The notes beneath the pieces are model-generated. The model was given only the letters and a program-made list of their open reading frames with translations. It was not told the origin of the DNA and searched no databases. Positions 20,121-30,632 of a stretch of DNA of 64,000 nucleotides are shown piece by piece. The translations under genes and the position numbers were made by a program. Source of the stretch: Kitasatospora sp. MAA4 (lineage in GTDB: Bacteria; Actinomycetota; Actinomycetes; Streptomycetales; Streptomycetaceae). Position 1 is the first letter of the stretch. Every line of letters starts with the position of its first letter. The stretch spans positions 186,001 through 250,000 of the forward strand of contig NZ_JARZAI010000007.1 of assembly GCF_029893355.1 (NCBI RefSeq), read 5' to 3'.

Positions 20121-21935
20121 TTACACCAGGCTCTCGCGCCAGGCGGTGTGGAGGGTGGCGAAGCGGCCCGTGCCGGTGATGAGGTCGGCGGGGGTGCCGT
20201 CCTCCACGATGCGGCCGGACTCCATGACCAGGACGCGGTCGGCGATCTCCACGGTGGAGAGGCGGTGGGCGATGATGACGGCGGTGCGGCCGGAGAGGAC
20301 GGTCTGCATGGCGCGCTGGACGGCCTGTTCGCCGGGGATGTCCAGGGAGGAGGTCGCCTCGTCCAGGATCAGGACGGCGGGGTCGGCCAGCAACGCGCGG
20401 GCGAAGGCGACGAGTTGGCGCTGGCCGGCCGAGATGCGGCCGCCGCGCTTGCGGACGTCGGTGTCGAAGCCGTCCGGTAGGGCGGCGATGAACTCGTAGG
20501 CGCCGATCGCGCGGGCGGCCTCCTCCACCTCGGCGCGGGAGGCGCCGGGGCGGCCGATGGCGATGTTCTCGGCCACCGTGCCGGAGAAGAGGAACGACTC
20601 CTGGGTGACCATCACCACGCCGCGCCGCAGTTCCGCGCCGGTCAGGTCGCGCAGGTCCACGCCGTCCAGGGTGATCCGGCCGGACGTCGGGTCGTAGAAC
20701 CGGGCGAGCAGCTTGGCCAGAGTGGACTTGCCGGCGCCGGTGGCGCCGACCACGGCGGTGGTCCGTCCGGAGGCGAGCACCAGGTCGAAGGGCGGCAGCA
20801 CCTCCTTTCCCGTCCGGTAGGCGAAGCGGACGTCGTCGAAGACCACCTCGCGCCCCTTGCCGGTGGCGGCCGGCAGCGCGACCGGGGTGGTGGGTTCGGC
20901 GATCGAGGGCTGGTGGGCGAGCAGGCCGGCGATCTTCTCCAGGGCGGCGTGCGCGGACTGGTAGCTGTTGAGGAACATCGCCAGCTGGTCGATCGGGTCG
21001 TACAGCCGGCGCAGGTAGAGCACGAAGCCGGTGAGGATGCCCAGTTCGAGGCTGCCGTCGGTCACCAGGTAGGCGCCGACCAGCACCACGCCCGTGATCC
21101 ACACGTTGGCGGCGGCCCGGGAGAACGCGACATAGCGGGCCATCTCCAGCAGGCCGTCCGCGTTGGAGACCGCGTACTGCCGGTTGACCTCGTCGAAGGC
21201 GGCGGTGTTGGCGGCCTCGCGGCGGAAGGCCTGCACCGGGCGGATGCCGTTCATCGTCTCGGTGAAGCGGACGATCACCGAGGCGACCGCCGTGCGCCCG
21301 CGCCGGTAGACCCGGCCGCTGCGGCGGCGGAACATCCGAACCAGCAGGTACATCGGCAAGAAGGAGGCGAGCGAGATCAGGCCCAGCCGCCAGTCCATCA
21401 CCAGCAGGATGACGGCGATGTAGAAGACCGACAGGACGACCGAGAGCAGCTCCTGAAGACCCTCGTTGAGCAGCTCGCGCAGCGCGTCCACGTCGCTGGT
21501 CGCCCGCGAGATGATCCGGCCCGAGGTGTAGCGCTCGTGGAAGTCCAGGCCGAGCAGCTGGGCGTGCCGGAAGATCCGGGTGCGCAGCTCCAGCAGGATG
21601 TCCTGGTTGAGCAGGCCGGTGACCCGGATGAACGAGCGTTGCAGCAGCGTGCTGAGCGCCGCGCAGCCGAGGTATCCGGCGGTGACGGCGATCAGCGGGC
21701 CGCTGTCGTGGTGGCGCAGCGCGGGGATGCCCCGGTCGATGGCGACGGCGACCAGCAGCGGGCCGGACTGCAGCGCGGCCTGCTGGACCAGGATCATCAG
21801 CATCGCGACGATCACCCGGCGCCGGTGCGGCCCGAGCAGCGAGCGCAGCAGCACGCGGGCGGCGCCGGGTGGGACGGGGATGTCCTCGCCGTCGGCCGTG
21901 GTCGGCTCCTCCAGTACGGCGGTGGCGGTGGTCAT
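20121..21935 (-). CDS. ABC exporter half-transporter, canonical Walker B subunit
   Basis: A 604-residue membrane protein: six-helix exporter domain (about residues 30-330) and a C-terminal ATPase domain. Walker A is GATGAGKST, the Q-loop lies in MVTQESFLFSGTVAEN, the signature is ISAGQRQ instead of LSGGQ, Walker B is AVLILDEATSSLD with the catalytic Glu present, and the H-loop is IIAHRLS. The ATG overlaps the upstream half-transporter's stop as ATGA, so the two form a heterodimer. The substrate, probably lipid, peptide or drug, cannot be inferred. Confidence 0.9.
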   Translation of the reverse strand: MTTATAVLEEPTTADGEDIPVPPGAARVLLRSLLGPHRRRVIVAMLMILVQQAALQSGPLLVAVAIDRGIPALRHHDSGPLIAVTAGYLGCAALSTLLQRSFIRVTGLLNQDILLELRTRIFRHAQLLGLDFHERYTSGRIISRATSDVDALRELLNEGLQELLSVVLSVFYIAVILLVMDWRLGLISLASFLPMYLLVRMFRRRSGRVYRRGRTAVASVIVRFTETMNGIRPVQAFRREAANTAAFDEVNRQYAVSNADGLLEMARYVAFSRAAANVWITGVVLVGAYLVTDGSLELGILTGFVLYLRRLYDPIDQLAMFLNSYQSAHAALEKIAGLLAHQPSIAEPTTPVALPAATGKGREVVFDDVRFAYRTGKEVLPPFDLVLASGRTTAVVGATGAGKSTLAKLLARFYDPTSGRITLDGVDLRDLTGAELRRGVVMVTQESFLFSGTVAENIAIGRPGASRAEVEEAARAIGAYEFIAALPDGFDTDVRKRGGRISAGQRQLVAFARALLADPAVLILDEATSSLDIPGEQAVQRAMQTVLSGRTAVIIAHRLSTVEIADRVLVMESGRIVEDGTPADLITGTGRFATLHTAWRESLV

Positions 21936-23764
21936 CGGGCCACGCTCTCTTCCAGGGCACTGTGACCCGACATCAGCTCCCGGTAGGCGGGGCAGGATTC
22001 CAGCAGATCGTGGTGGGTGCCGACGGCCAGGATCCGGCCCTCGTCCAGTACGGCCACCCGGTCGGCGAGCATGACGGTGCTCGGCCGGTGCGCCACCACC
22101 AGGGCGGTGGTGGTGCCCAGCACCTCGCGCAGCGCCTGCTCGACCAGCGCCTCGGTGTGCACGTCCAGCGCGGAGAGCGGGTCGTCCAGCACCAGGAACT
22201 CCGGGTCGCCGACGACCGCCCGGGCCAGCGCCAGGCGCTGGCGCTGGCCGCCGGACAGGCTCAGGCCCTGCTCGCCGACCTCGGTGTCCACGCCGTGCGG
22301 CAGCTGCTGGACGAAGCCGGCCTGCGCGGTGCTCAGCGCCCGGTCCAGCGCGGCCTGCGGGGCGTCGGGCGCGCCCATCAGGACGTTCTCGCGGACCGTG
22401 GCCGAGAACAGCGTGGGCTCCTCGAAGGCCACCGCGACCACCTCGCGCAGCCGGGCGCGGGAGAGCGTGCGGATGTCCCGGCCGTCCACCGTGATGGTGC
22501 CCTCGGTCGCGTCGTAGAGCCGGGGGATCAGCGCGGTCAGCGTGGTCTTGCCGCTGCCGGTCGCGCCGACCAGGGCCATCGTCTCGCCGCGCCGGATGTG
22601 CAGGTCGATGCCCTGAAGCAGGTCGGGGCTGTCGGCCGGGGCGTCGGGGTAGCGGAACCGCACGCCGGTGAAGCGGATGCCGTCGCCGTTCGGCTCGGCG
22701 GCCGTGCCGTGGCCGTCCTCCTCCTCGGGGGTGTCCATCACCTCGAAGAAGCGGTCGGCCGCGGTGCCGGCCTCGTTGCTGTACGCGAGCAGCCAGCCCA
22801 TCGACTCGACCGGCCAGCGCAGCGCCAGCGCGGTGGAGAGGAAGGCGACGAGCGTTCCCGCGGTCATCTCGTCGTGGGCGACCAGGACGGCGCCGACCGC
22901 CAGCGAGCAGCCGAGCGCCACCTCGGGCAGGCCGACGATCACCGCCCAGAGGTTGGCGAGCATCCGGGCCTTGTGCAGCTCGGTGCCGCGCAGCCGCTCG
23001 GCCTGCGCGCCGAAGCGCTGCGCCATGGTGCGCTGGCGGCCGAAGGACTTGAGGATCCGGATGCCGAGCACCGACTCCTCGAGGACGGTGGCCAGGTCGC
23101 CGTTCTGGTCCTGCGCGGTGCGGGCGGCCGAGGAGTAGCGCGACTCGAAGTAGTGGCACAGCACGATCAGCGGCACGGCCGGTCCCATCGCGATCAGCCC
23201 CAGCCGCCAGTCCAGCGCGAACATCAGCGCCGTACCGGCCAGGAACATCAGCGAGTTGACGACCAGGAAGACCAGCGGGAAGGCCAGGAAGAGCCGCAGG
23301 GTGTACATGTCCGAGGTGGCCCGGGAGAGCAGCTGCCCGGACGGCCAGCGGTCGTGGAAGGAGACCGGCAGCCGCTGCAGCTTGCCGTACAGGTCGCCGC
23401 GCATGGTGGCCTCGACCCGGGAGAGCGGACGGGCGACCAGGACCCGGCGCAGCCCGAAGAGGCCGGCCTCGGCCAGGCCGAGCACCAGCAGCAGCGCGAC
23501 CAGCGGCCACAGCGCGCCGAGGTCGTGGTGGGCGATCGGCCCGTCCACGATCCGCCCCAGCACCAGCGGGACCACCAGCACGGTGGAGGAGGCCACCATC
23601 GCGCTGGCGACCGAGCCCGTCAGGTACCAGCGGATCGGGCGCGCGTACGTCCGGAGCCTGAGCAGCGACCGGACCGTGGACCTTGTGGGTGCGACGGCGG
23701 GCGCGGGCGAGCGGGGGTTCTGGTTCTCGTCCATCGCCGTGAGGGTAGGCCGGGGCACCGACAT
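21932..23764 (-). CDS. ABC exporter half-transporter, degenerate-site subunit
   Basis: A 610-residue protein with a six-helix exporter domain (about 40-340) and an ATPase domain. Walker A is GATGSGKT (Lys406) and the signature is the normal LSLSGGQRQR. After Walker B Asp527 an Asp (528) replaces the catalytic Glu (FLVLDDPLSALD), and the Q-loop position reads AFEEP rather than PQ. In heterodimeric exporters such as TM287/288 one ATP site is degenerate in the same way. With the partner's altered signature this points to one inactive and one active site. The start with MSVPRP is likely, although MDENQNPRS ten residues later is possible. Confidence 0.9.
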   Translation of the reverse strand: MSVPRPTLTAMDENQNPRSPAPAVAPTRSTVRSLLRLRTYARPIRWYLTGSVASAMVASSTVLVVPLVLGRIVDGPIAHHDLGALWPLVALLLVLGLAEAGLFGLRRVLVARPLSRVEATMRGDLYGKLQRLPVSFHDRWPSGQLLSRATSDMYTLRLFLAFPLVFLVVNSLMFLAGTALMFALDWRLGLIAMGPAVPLIVLCHYFESRYSSAARTAQDQNGDLATVLEESVLGIRILKSFGRQRTMAQRFGAQAERLRGTELHKARMLANLWAVIVGLPEVALGCSLAVGAVLVAHDEMTAGTLVAFLSTALALRWPVESMGWLLAYSNEAGTAADRFFEVMDTPEEEDGHGTAAEPNGDGIRFTGVRFRYPDAPADSPDLLQGIDLHIRRGETMALVGATGSGKTTLTALIPRLYDATEGTITVDGRDIRTLSRARLREVVAVAFEEPTLFSATVRENVLMGAPDAPQAALDRALSTAQAGFVQQLPHGVDTEVGEQGLSLSGGQRQRLALARAVVGDPEFLVLDDPLSALDVHTEALVEQALREVLGTTTALVVAHRPSTVMLADRVAVLDEGRILAVGTHHDLLESCPAYRELMSGHSALEESVAR

Positions 23765-23825
23765 TTCTCACCAGGTTTTTGGCCCCTGGACGCCCCGGAC
23801 GCACAGAACCGGCCACTCCCGCCCG

Positions 23826-26006
<2,181 letters not shown>

Positions 26007-26575
26007 GGGCGCATCCTCCGATGGCTTCTGCGCGCTGCCCGGCTCGGCAGTCGCGACGTGCTGGTGTCCGCTGGGTGAAATCGTTCCCTCGTGTCCCAGT
26101 CGGAATCCGATGCGCCCTCGCCTTCGTTGAGCCGTCACCGAAACCCGCACCGGACCCTGCACGGAACCCCGCACTGAACCCTTCACTGAACCGGCACTCC
26201 CCTCCCGCCGAGGATTCACTCATTCGGCCCCGTTATCCTGACGCTCGCGCGGGCCCCCGAGGTGCCCGCGGAGAGCTGTCCGGCCGCTGCAACCGAGCCG
26301 GACGACCACGCGTGTAAGCAGCGTGGGCAACGGGAGGGGAGCAGCCGAGTGAAGTCGGTGGAGGCGGCCGACGCCGCGAGACGCATCGGGGCGAGACCCG
26401 AGGTGCCGTACGCCACGCGAGCGCGAGCGGCTGGATGACGAGCTGGAGCGCCTGGTAGCTCCGCGGCGACGCGGTGGCTCGGTCCCTTGGGCGGCAGGGG
26501 GCCTTCGTTCAAGGTGCAACCAATCAGCCGTCACAACGCGTTTATGAGCTGGGTACGAGAAGGCGGAGGCGACTC
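26007..26575. promoter_or_regulatory. Divergent region between glgX and the L,D-transpeptidase genes
   Basis: These 569 bp should hold both promoters. I see a -10-like TATCCT at 26234-26239 without a good -35, a 12-bp degenerate direct repeat array, and a short GTG frame at 26349-26438 with a strong upstream GGGAGGGGAG that encodes no recognisable protein. The remainder is featureless to me. Confidence 0.4.
26137..26196. repeat. Degenerate 12-bp tandem repeat, five units
   Basis: Units ACCGAAACCCGC, ACCGGACCCTGC, ACGGAACCCCGC, ACTGAACCCTTC and ACTGAACCGGCA follow each other with no gaps. The period is a multiple of three and on the minus strand, in the glgX frame, it reads as repeated GSV(K/R/Q). 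It lies 130-190 bp upstream of the chosen glgX start. Confidence 0.7.
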
Positions 26576-27805
26576 ATGAAGTCGATACGGGTGGTTATGG
26601 CGGTCGGCGGTCTCCTGCTGGCGACCGCGTGCAGCAGTGGCGGCACCGGGGGCACCACCGGCGCGGGCGGGAGCGGGGGCGGCGGCGCGTCCGGTCAGCC
26701 CGGGACGGTGGCGTCCTCGTCGCAGGCCAAGACCTCGGCGGCGGTGGTCGACATCGAGCCCAAGGACGGCAGCACCGGTGTCGCGCCGAGCGGCGCGCTG
26801 AAGGTGTCGGTGGCCAGCGGCAAGCTGACCCAGGTGGCCGTGACGGCCCCGGACGGCAGCGCGGTGGCCGGCACGCTCGCGCCCGACGGGTCGAGCTGGA
26901 CGCCGGCCGCAGGCCTGTCGGTGAGCTCGACCTACAAGGTGGCCGCGCAGGCGACCGACGCCAACGGCGTGGCGTCGACCACCAACAGCACCTTCACCAC
27001 GCTGACCCCGAAGAAGACCGCGGGCAGCCAGGACAACATCACCACCGGTGCCACCTACGGCGTCGGCATGATCATCCAGATCCAGTTCGGCCAGATGGTC
27101 AAGAACAAGGCGGCGGTGGAGAAGGCGGTCACCGTCGAGGCCTCCGACGGCTCGGTGGTCAAGGGCCACTGGTTCAACGAGGACAACTGGTTCGAGCTGC
27201 GCCCGCAGGCGTACTGGAAGCCGGGCACCACCGTCAAGGTGCACCTGCGGCTGAAGAGCGTCGAGATCTCGCCCGGCGTCTACGGCGGTGCGGCCTCCGA
27301 CCGCGACGAGTCCTTCACCATCGGCCGCTCGCAGGTCAGCACGGTTGACGCGGCCACCCACCAGATGACGGTGGTCACCGACGGCCGGGCCAACCGGGTC
27401 ATCCCGATCACCTCGGGCGCCTCCAGCCCGGCGAACTGGGCGACCTACAACGGCACCATGGTGATCGAGCGCAAGGAGGGGACGGTCGAGATGAAGTCGG
27501 CCTCCGTTCCGAACCTCGGAGGTACGCCGTACGACGAGAAGGTGCCGGACTCGATGCGGCTGACCGACACCGGCACGTACGTGCACGGCAACTACTGGGC
27601 GGGCGGCGCCTTCGGGCACGAGAACGTCAGCCACGGCTGCGTCGGCCTGCAGGACGTCGAGGGCGGCAGCCCCGACTCGGTCGCGGGCAAGATGTACGCG
27701 GACTCGATCGTCGGCGACGTGGTGATCGTCAAGAACTCGGTCGGCACGCAGGTCGACCCGGGCAACGGTCTGAGCGGTTGGAACATCAACTGGAACAACT
27801 GGTAG
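26576..27805 (+). CDS. Lipoprotein L,D-transpeptidase (copy 1)
   Basis: Forms 3-3 cross-links in peptidoglycan or attaches proteins to it, outside the membrane. The 409 residues start with a lipoprotein signal (lipobox LLATAC, acylated Cys about residue 19), a Gly/Ser/Thr-rich linker, two Ig-like domains (about 50-240; VVDIEPKDGSTGVAPSGALKVSV) and the YkuD catalytic domain with HGNYWAGGAFG, then SHGCVGLQ where Cys355 is the nucleophile. The C-terminus ends in the tail SGWNINWNNW. The ATG has GGAGG 7 nt upstream. A close paralogue follows 131 bp downstream. It is insensitive to most penicillins in the known family. Confidence 0.93.
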   Translation: MKSIRVVMAVGGLLLATACSSGGTGGTTGAGGSGGGGASGQPGTVASSSQAKTSAAVVDIEPKDGSTGVAPSGALKVSVASGKLTQVAVTAPDGSAVAGTLAPDGSSWTPAAGLSVSSTYKVAAQATDANGVASTTNSTFTTLTPKKTAGSQDNITTGATYGVGMIIQIQFGQMVKNKAAVEKAVTVEASDGSVVKGHWFNEDNWFELRPQAYWKPGTTVKVHLRLKSVEISPGVYGGAASDRDESFTIGRSQVSTVDAATHQMTVVTDGRANRVIPITSGASSPANWATYNGTMVIERKEGTVEMKSASVPNLGGTPYDEKVPDSMRLTDTGTYVHGNYWAGGAFGHENVSHGCVGLQDVEGGSPDSVAGKMYADSIVGDVVIVKNSVGTQVDPGNGLSGWNINWNNW

Positions 27806-27832
27806 CCATTCTGTGACGTTAAAAGTGTGACA

Positions 27833-27869
27833 ATCGGTTCGGCCCAATGCGTTTTCGGGTCGGACCGAT
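27833..27869 (+). terminator. Hairpin between the two L,D-transpeptidase genes
   Basis: Arms at 27833-27845 and 27857-27869 pair over 13 positions with two G-U pairs. Just before it are two direct copies of TGTGAC (27812, 27826) 14 bp apart. It may terminate copy 1 so that copy 2 has its own promoter. Confidence 0.45.
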
Positions 27870-27936
27870 TTGTCGTTCCGGCACAGTGCAGCGCAGTGGG
27901 AACGAGCAGGCACGGACGGGACAGGGGCAGGGGCAG

Positions 27937-29172
27937 ATGAGAATGCGCTCGATACGCGTGGGAGCGGCACTGGCAGTGGGCGGCACGCTGCTGCTGGCCA
28001 CGGCGTGCGGAGGTAACGGCGGCGGGACCTCCGCCTCCGCTGACGGAAAGCCGGCCGCAGGGGGTGGCGCGGGCACCCCGTCCGCCGCGCCGGCCTCCTC
28101 GGCCGCACCGAAGACCTCGGCGGCCGTGGTCGACATCGAGCCCAAGGACGGCGCGCAGGACGTCGCCCCGACCGGCGCTCTGAAGGTCTCGGTGTCCAGC
28201 GGCAAGCTCACCCAGGTCGCGGTGACGGACAAGGACGGCAACGCGGTCGCCGGAACCCTCGCCGCGGACGGCCTCAGCTGGCTCCCGGCCGCCGGCCTCG
28301 CGGTCTCCTCGCAGTACAAGGTCAGCGCCCAGGCGGCCGACGCCAAGGGCGTGGTGGCCACCTCCAACAGCACGTTCAGCACGCTGACCCCCGCCAGGAC
28401 CTCCCGCAGCCAGGACAACATCACCACCGGCGCCACCTACGGCGTCGGGATGATCATCTCGATCAACTTCGGTCAGCCGGTGAAGAACCAGGACGCGGTG
28501 GAGAAGGCGATCACCGTCGACGCGGGCGGCACCGAGGTCAAGGGCCACTGGTTCGGCAACCAGCGCCTGGACCTGCGCCCGCAGGAGTTCTGGAAGCCCG
28601 GCACCAAGGTCGCCCTGCACTTCCGGCTGAAGAGCGTCGAGACCTCACCCGGTGTCTACGGCAACTCGGACCGCGACGAGTCCTTCACCATCGGCCGCTC
28701 GCAGATCAGCACAGTGGACGACGCCGCCCACGAGATGACCGTCCAGCGCGACGGCCAGCCGGCCCAGACCATCGAGATCAGCGCCGGATCCGCCCAGCAC
28801 CCGACCTACAACGGCACGATGGTGATCGAGGCCAAGGAGGGCACCGCCCGGATGACCTCCGCCTCGGTCCCTGGCCTCAAGCCGGGCGAGTACGACATCC
28901 AGGCGCCGCACTCGATGCGGCTCACCGACTCGGGCACCTACGTGCACGGCAACAACTGGTCCTCGCACGGCACCTTCGGCTCCGCGAACGTCAGCCACGG
29001 CTGCGTCGGCCTGGAGGACACCGCGGGCGACGGCAGCTCCAACTCCTCCGCGGGGAAGTTCTATGACGCCTCGCTGGTGGGAGATGTCGTGAAGGTCGTC
29101 AACTCCAAGGGCGCCGCAGTTGTCCCCGACAACGGCCTGAGCGGCTGGAACATGTCCTGGGCCACCTGGTAG
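27937..29172 (+). CDS. Lipoprotein L,D-transpeptidase (copy 2)
   Basis: A 411-residue paralogue of the preceding gene with the same plan: lipobox LLATAC, linker rich in Gly, Ala and Ser, two Ig-like domains with the shared KTSAAVVDIEPKDG, and a YkuD domain with HGNNWSSHGTFG and SHGCVGLE (nucleophile Cys356), ending SGWNMSWATW. The ATG at MRMRSIRVG was chosen; ATG two codons on is an alternative. The copies are strongly similar in the catalytic part and differ in the linkers, which indicates an old tandem duplication, not a recent one. Confidence 0.92.
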   Translation: MRMRSIRVGAALAVGGTLLLATACGGNGGGTSASADGKPAAGGGAGTPSAAPASSAAPKTSAAVVDIEPKDGAQDVAPTGALKVSVSSGKLTQVAVTDKDGNAVAGTLAADGLSWLPAAGLAVSSQYKVSAQAADAKGVVATSNSTFSTLTPARTSRSQDNITTGATYGVGMIISINFGQPVKNQDAVEKAITVDAGGTEVKGHWFGNQRLDLRPQEFWKPGTKVALHFRLKSVETSPGVYGNSDRDESFTIGRSQISTVDDAAHEMTVQRDGQPAQTIEISAGSAQHPTYNGTMVIEAKEGTARMTSASVPGLKPGEYDIQAPHSMRLTDSGTYVHGNNWSSHGTFGSANVSHGCVGLEDTAGDGSSNSSAGKFYDASLVGDVVKVVNSKGAAVVPDNGLSGWNMSWATW

Positions 29173-29266
29173 AGCGACGCCCATTGCTCGGGTCATATGC
29201 CAATTGAATAGTGATCGTTTCGTCATTGTCCGTACGCGCCCGCTTGCAAGCCGCAATGATGGGCGC

Positions 29267-29806
29267 ATGGCGGGATGGGGCGAAGTGGATCAGTCATCAC
29301 ATCTCGGGCCCGGTCCGGTTGTCGACGCCCTCGCGGGCGGCGGACAGCCGGCACTGAGGGCCCTGGAACGACTCTCCTCGCGGGAGCTGGAACGGGTGGT
29401 GCTGCCCCGGCTCAGCGACCCGGCGTCCGAGGAGGAGGTGAGGCTTCCGTCCCGCCGCTCCTCGGCGCCGGTGGCGCGCCGGCTGGTGCTCTCCGTCCTG
29501 CAGTCCTGGGGACTCCACCCGCTCCTGGAGGTCGGCGAGTTACTCACCGGCGAGCTGGTCGCCAACGCCGTCCGGCACACCGGCGGCCGCACCATCGGCC
29601 TGCGCCTGCTGCGCCGCCCCGGCTGGCTGCGCGTCGAGGTCCGCGACTCCTCCCGCGCCCTGCCCTGCCGCATCGTCGCCGAACCCGGCGCCGACTGCGG
29701 CAACGGCCTCCTCATCGTGGACACCCTCGCCGACCGCTGGGGCGCCGACCTCCTGCCGCGCGGCAAGGGCGTCTGGTTCGAACTCAAGGTCCGCGAAAGA
29801 GCCTAG
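29267..29806 (+). CDS. RsbW/SpoIIAB-like ATP-binding protein
   Basis: A 179-residue protein with a HATPase_c_2 domain in the C-terminal two thirds: GELLTGELVANAVRHTGG (N box), LRVEVRDSS (G1) and CGNGLLIVDTLADRWG (G2). Streptomycetes carry dozens of such small kinase-like proteins, some acting as anti-sigma factors. The N-terminal 60 residues (HLGPGPVVDALAGGG, RALERLSSRELERVVLPRLS) are unlike RsbW and may be a partner-binding part. No sigma or anti-anti-sigma gene is adjacent. Its stop shares a CTAG with the convergent toxin gene. Confidence 0.8.
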   Translation: MAGWGEVDQSSHLGPGPVVDALAGGGQPALRALERLSSRELERVVLPRLSDPASEEEVRLPSRRSSAPVARRLVLSVLQSWGLHPLLEVGELLTGELVANAVRHTGGRTIGLRLLRRPGWLRVEVRDSSRALPCRIVAEPGADCGNGLLIVDTLADRWGADLLPRGKGVWFELKVRERA

Positions 29807-30273
29807 GTGCCCGGCTGGCGATCGTGCGGAAGGGCGGGGCGGGTGACCGGCACGACGGTCAGGAGTGTCTCCAAACCCTTGAAGTCGTCGGGGTTGGTGG
29901 TGAACAGAGGAAGGTCCTCGGCGACGGCGATGGCGGCGATCATCAGGTCGGCCACGCGCCTTCGCGGTTTCCGCCCCGCGCCGATCACGGCGGCGCAGAT
30001 CCGGCCGTAGATGCGTGCGGCCTCCGTATCGAAGGGGATGGGGTCGAACTCGTTCTCGGCACGTTGGAGGACGTCGAGTCGGCGGGCTCGCTCCGCGTAT
30101 TCGTCGTAGTCGGCCTGCTCCTCGTTCCGCCGGACCTCGTGCGGTCCGGCGGACAGCTCAGCCAGGGTGATCGCGCTGATGGCCATCTCGATCGGGAGCT
30201 CGGCCGGGTCCACCCAGCGACGCAGGATCATGATGTTGGTGTCGAGCAGACCTCGGTCATGTTCAACGGGCAT
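29803..30273 (-). CDS. vapC: PIN-domain toxin, VapC family
   Basis: A 156-residue probable ribonuclease. PIN-domain acidic residues are visible: GLLDTNIMIL (first Asp), ITLAELSAG (Glu), and VADLMIAAIAVAEDLPLFTTNPDDFKGL (Asp of the third and fourth positions). VapC proteins cut tRNA or rRNA and are held by the antitoxin. The ATG overlaps the end of the antitoxin gene by 11 bp, so antitoxin is made first. The stop codon overlaps the convergent RsbW-like gene by 4 bp, leaving no room for a terminator between them. Confidence 0.9.
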   Translation of the reverse strand: MPVEHDRGLLDTNIMILRRWVDPAELPIEMAISAITLAELSAGPHEVRRNEEQADYDEYAERARRLDVLQRAENEFDPIPFDTEAARIYGRICAAVIGAGRKPRRRVADLMIAAIAVAEDLPLFTTNPDDFKGLETLLTVVPVTRPALPHDRQPGT

Positions 30274-30532
30274 AGGGATCGTCCGTCTCCTGTGCCGCCG
30301 TGGCGTCCTGATCCGCCCGGAAGGCATCCAGGGAGATGCCGGGTGCGCTGCGTGACATCGCGGCGAACTCCGCCCGAGGAACGAAGCGCCTGCGGCGCTT
30401 AAGTGGGATCAACTCGCCGATGCGGTGGCCGTCACGGGTGACGGTGAACGACTGGCCGGCCTCGACGGCATCCATGATCTCTCTCGACCTGCTGCGCAGG
30501 TCCCGCTGGGTGATCTCCGGTTGCGCTGTCAT
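30263..30532 (-). CDS. vapB: Phd/YefM-type antitoxin of the vapC pair
   Basis: An 89-residue antitoxin: N-terminal DNA-binding part ITQRDLRSRSREIMDAVEAGQSFTVTRDGHRIGELIPL (cut to residues 7-44; Phd fold), then a basic stretch KRRRRF and a flexible, acidic C-terminus DAFRADQDATAAQETDDPYAR for binding the toxin. The ATG is very close to a TAGGCT -10 element, so the transcript may be leaderless. Two direct repeats upstream may be its own operator. Confidence 0.88.
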   Translation of the reverse strand: MTAQPEITQRDLRSRSREIMDAVEAGQSFTVTRDGHRIGELIPLKRRRRFVPRAEFAAMSRSAPGISLDAFRADQDATAAQETDDPYAR

Positions 30533-30569
30533 GCCACCAGCCTAGCGAGGTGTGCTACGTGGTGCTACG
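30532..30569 (-). promoter_or_regulatory. VapBC promoter with direct-repeat operator
   Basis: A -10-like TAGGCT lies at 30544-30539, six bases before the antitoxin ATG at 30532, which predicts a leaderless transcript. The -35 region is covered by two copies of GTGCTACG (30552-30559, 30562-30569; plus-strand sequence) spaced exactly 10 bp, on one face of the helix, fitting autoregulation by the antitoxin. Confidence 0.5.
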
Positions 30570-30632
30570 GGGTTGCACTCCCGCGGAAGGCTCGGCAGGT
30601 GACGTACGGCGAGGCTCCGATGGGATGACCGC

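Noticed and set aside
20121..23816. 1231-codon minus-strand frame as a fused double ABC transporter
   Set aside because: The upstream half is an out-of-frame reading of the first half-transporter. Two genes overlapping by ATGA explain the region.
26349..26438. Short GTG frame of 29 codons with a strong GGGAGGGGAG, and a seven-codon frame overlapping its stop
   Set aside because: The position and overlap are gene-like, but the product (VKSVEAADAARRIGARPEV...) is not recognisable and the following sequence looks coding-like in another frame (RERLDDELERLV). It may be a decayed gene; evidence is too weak to list it.
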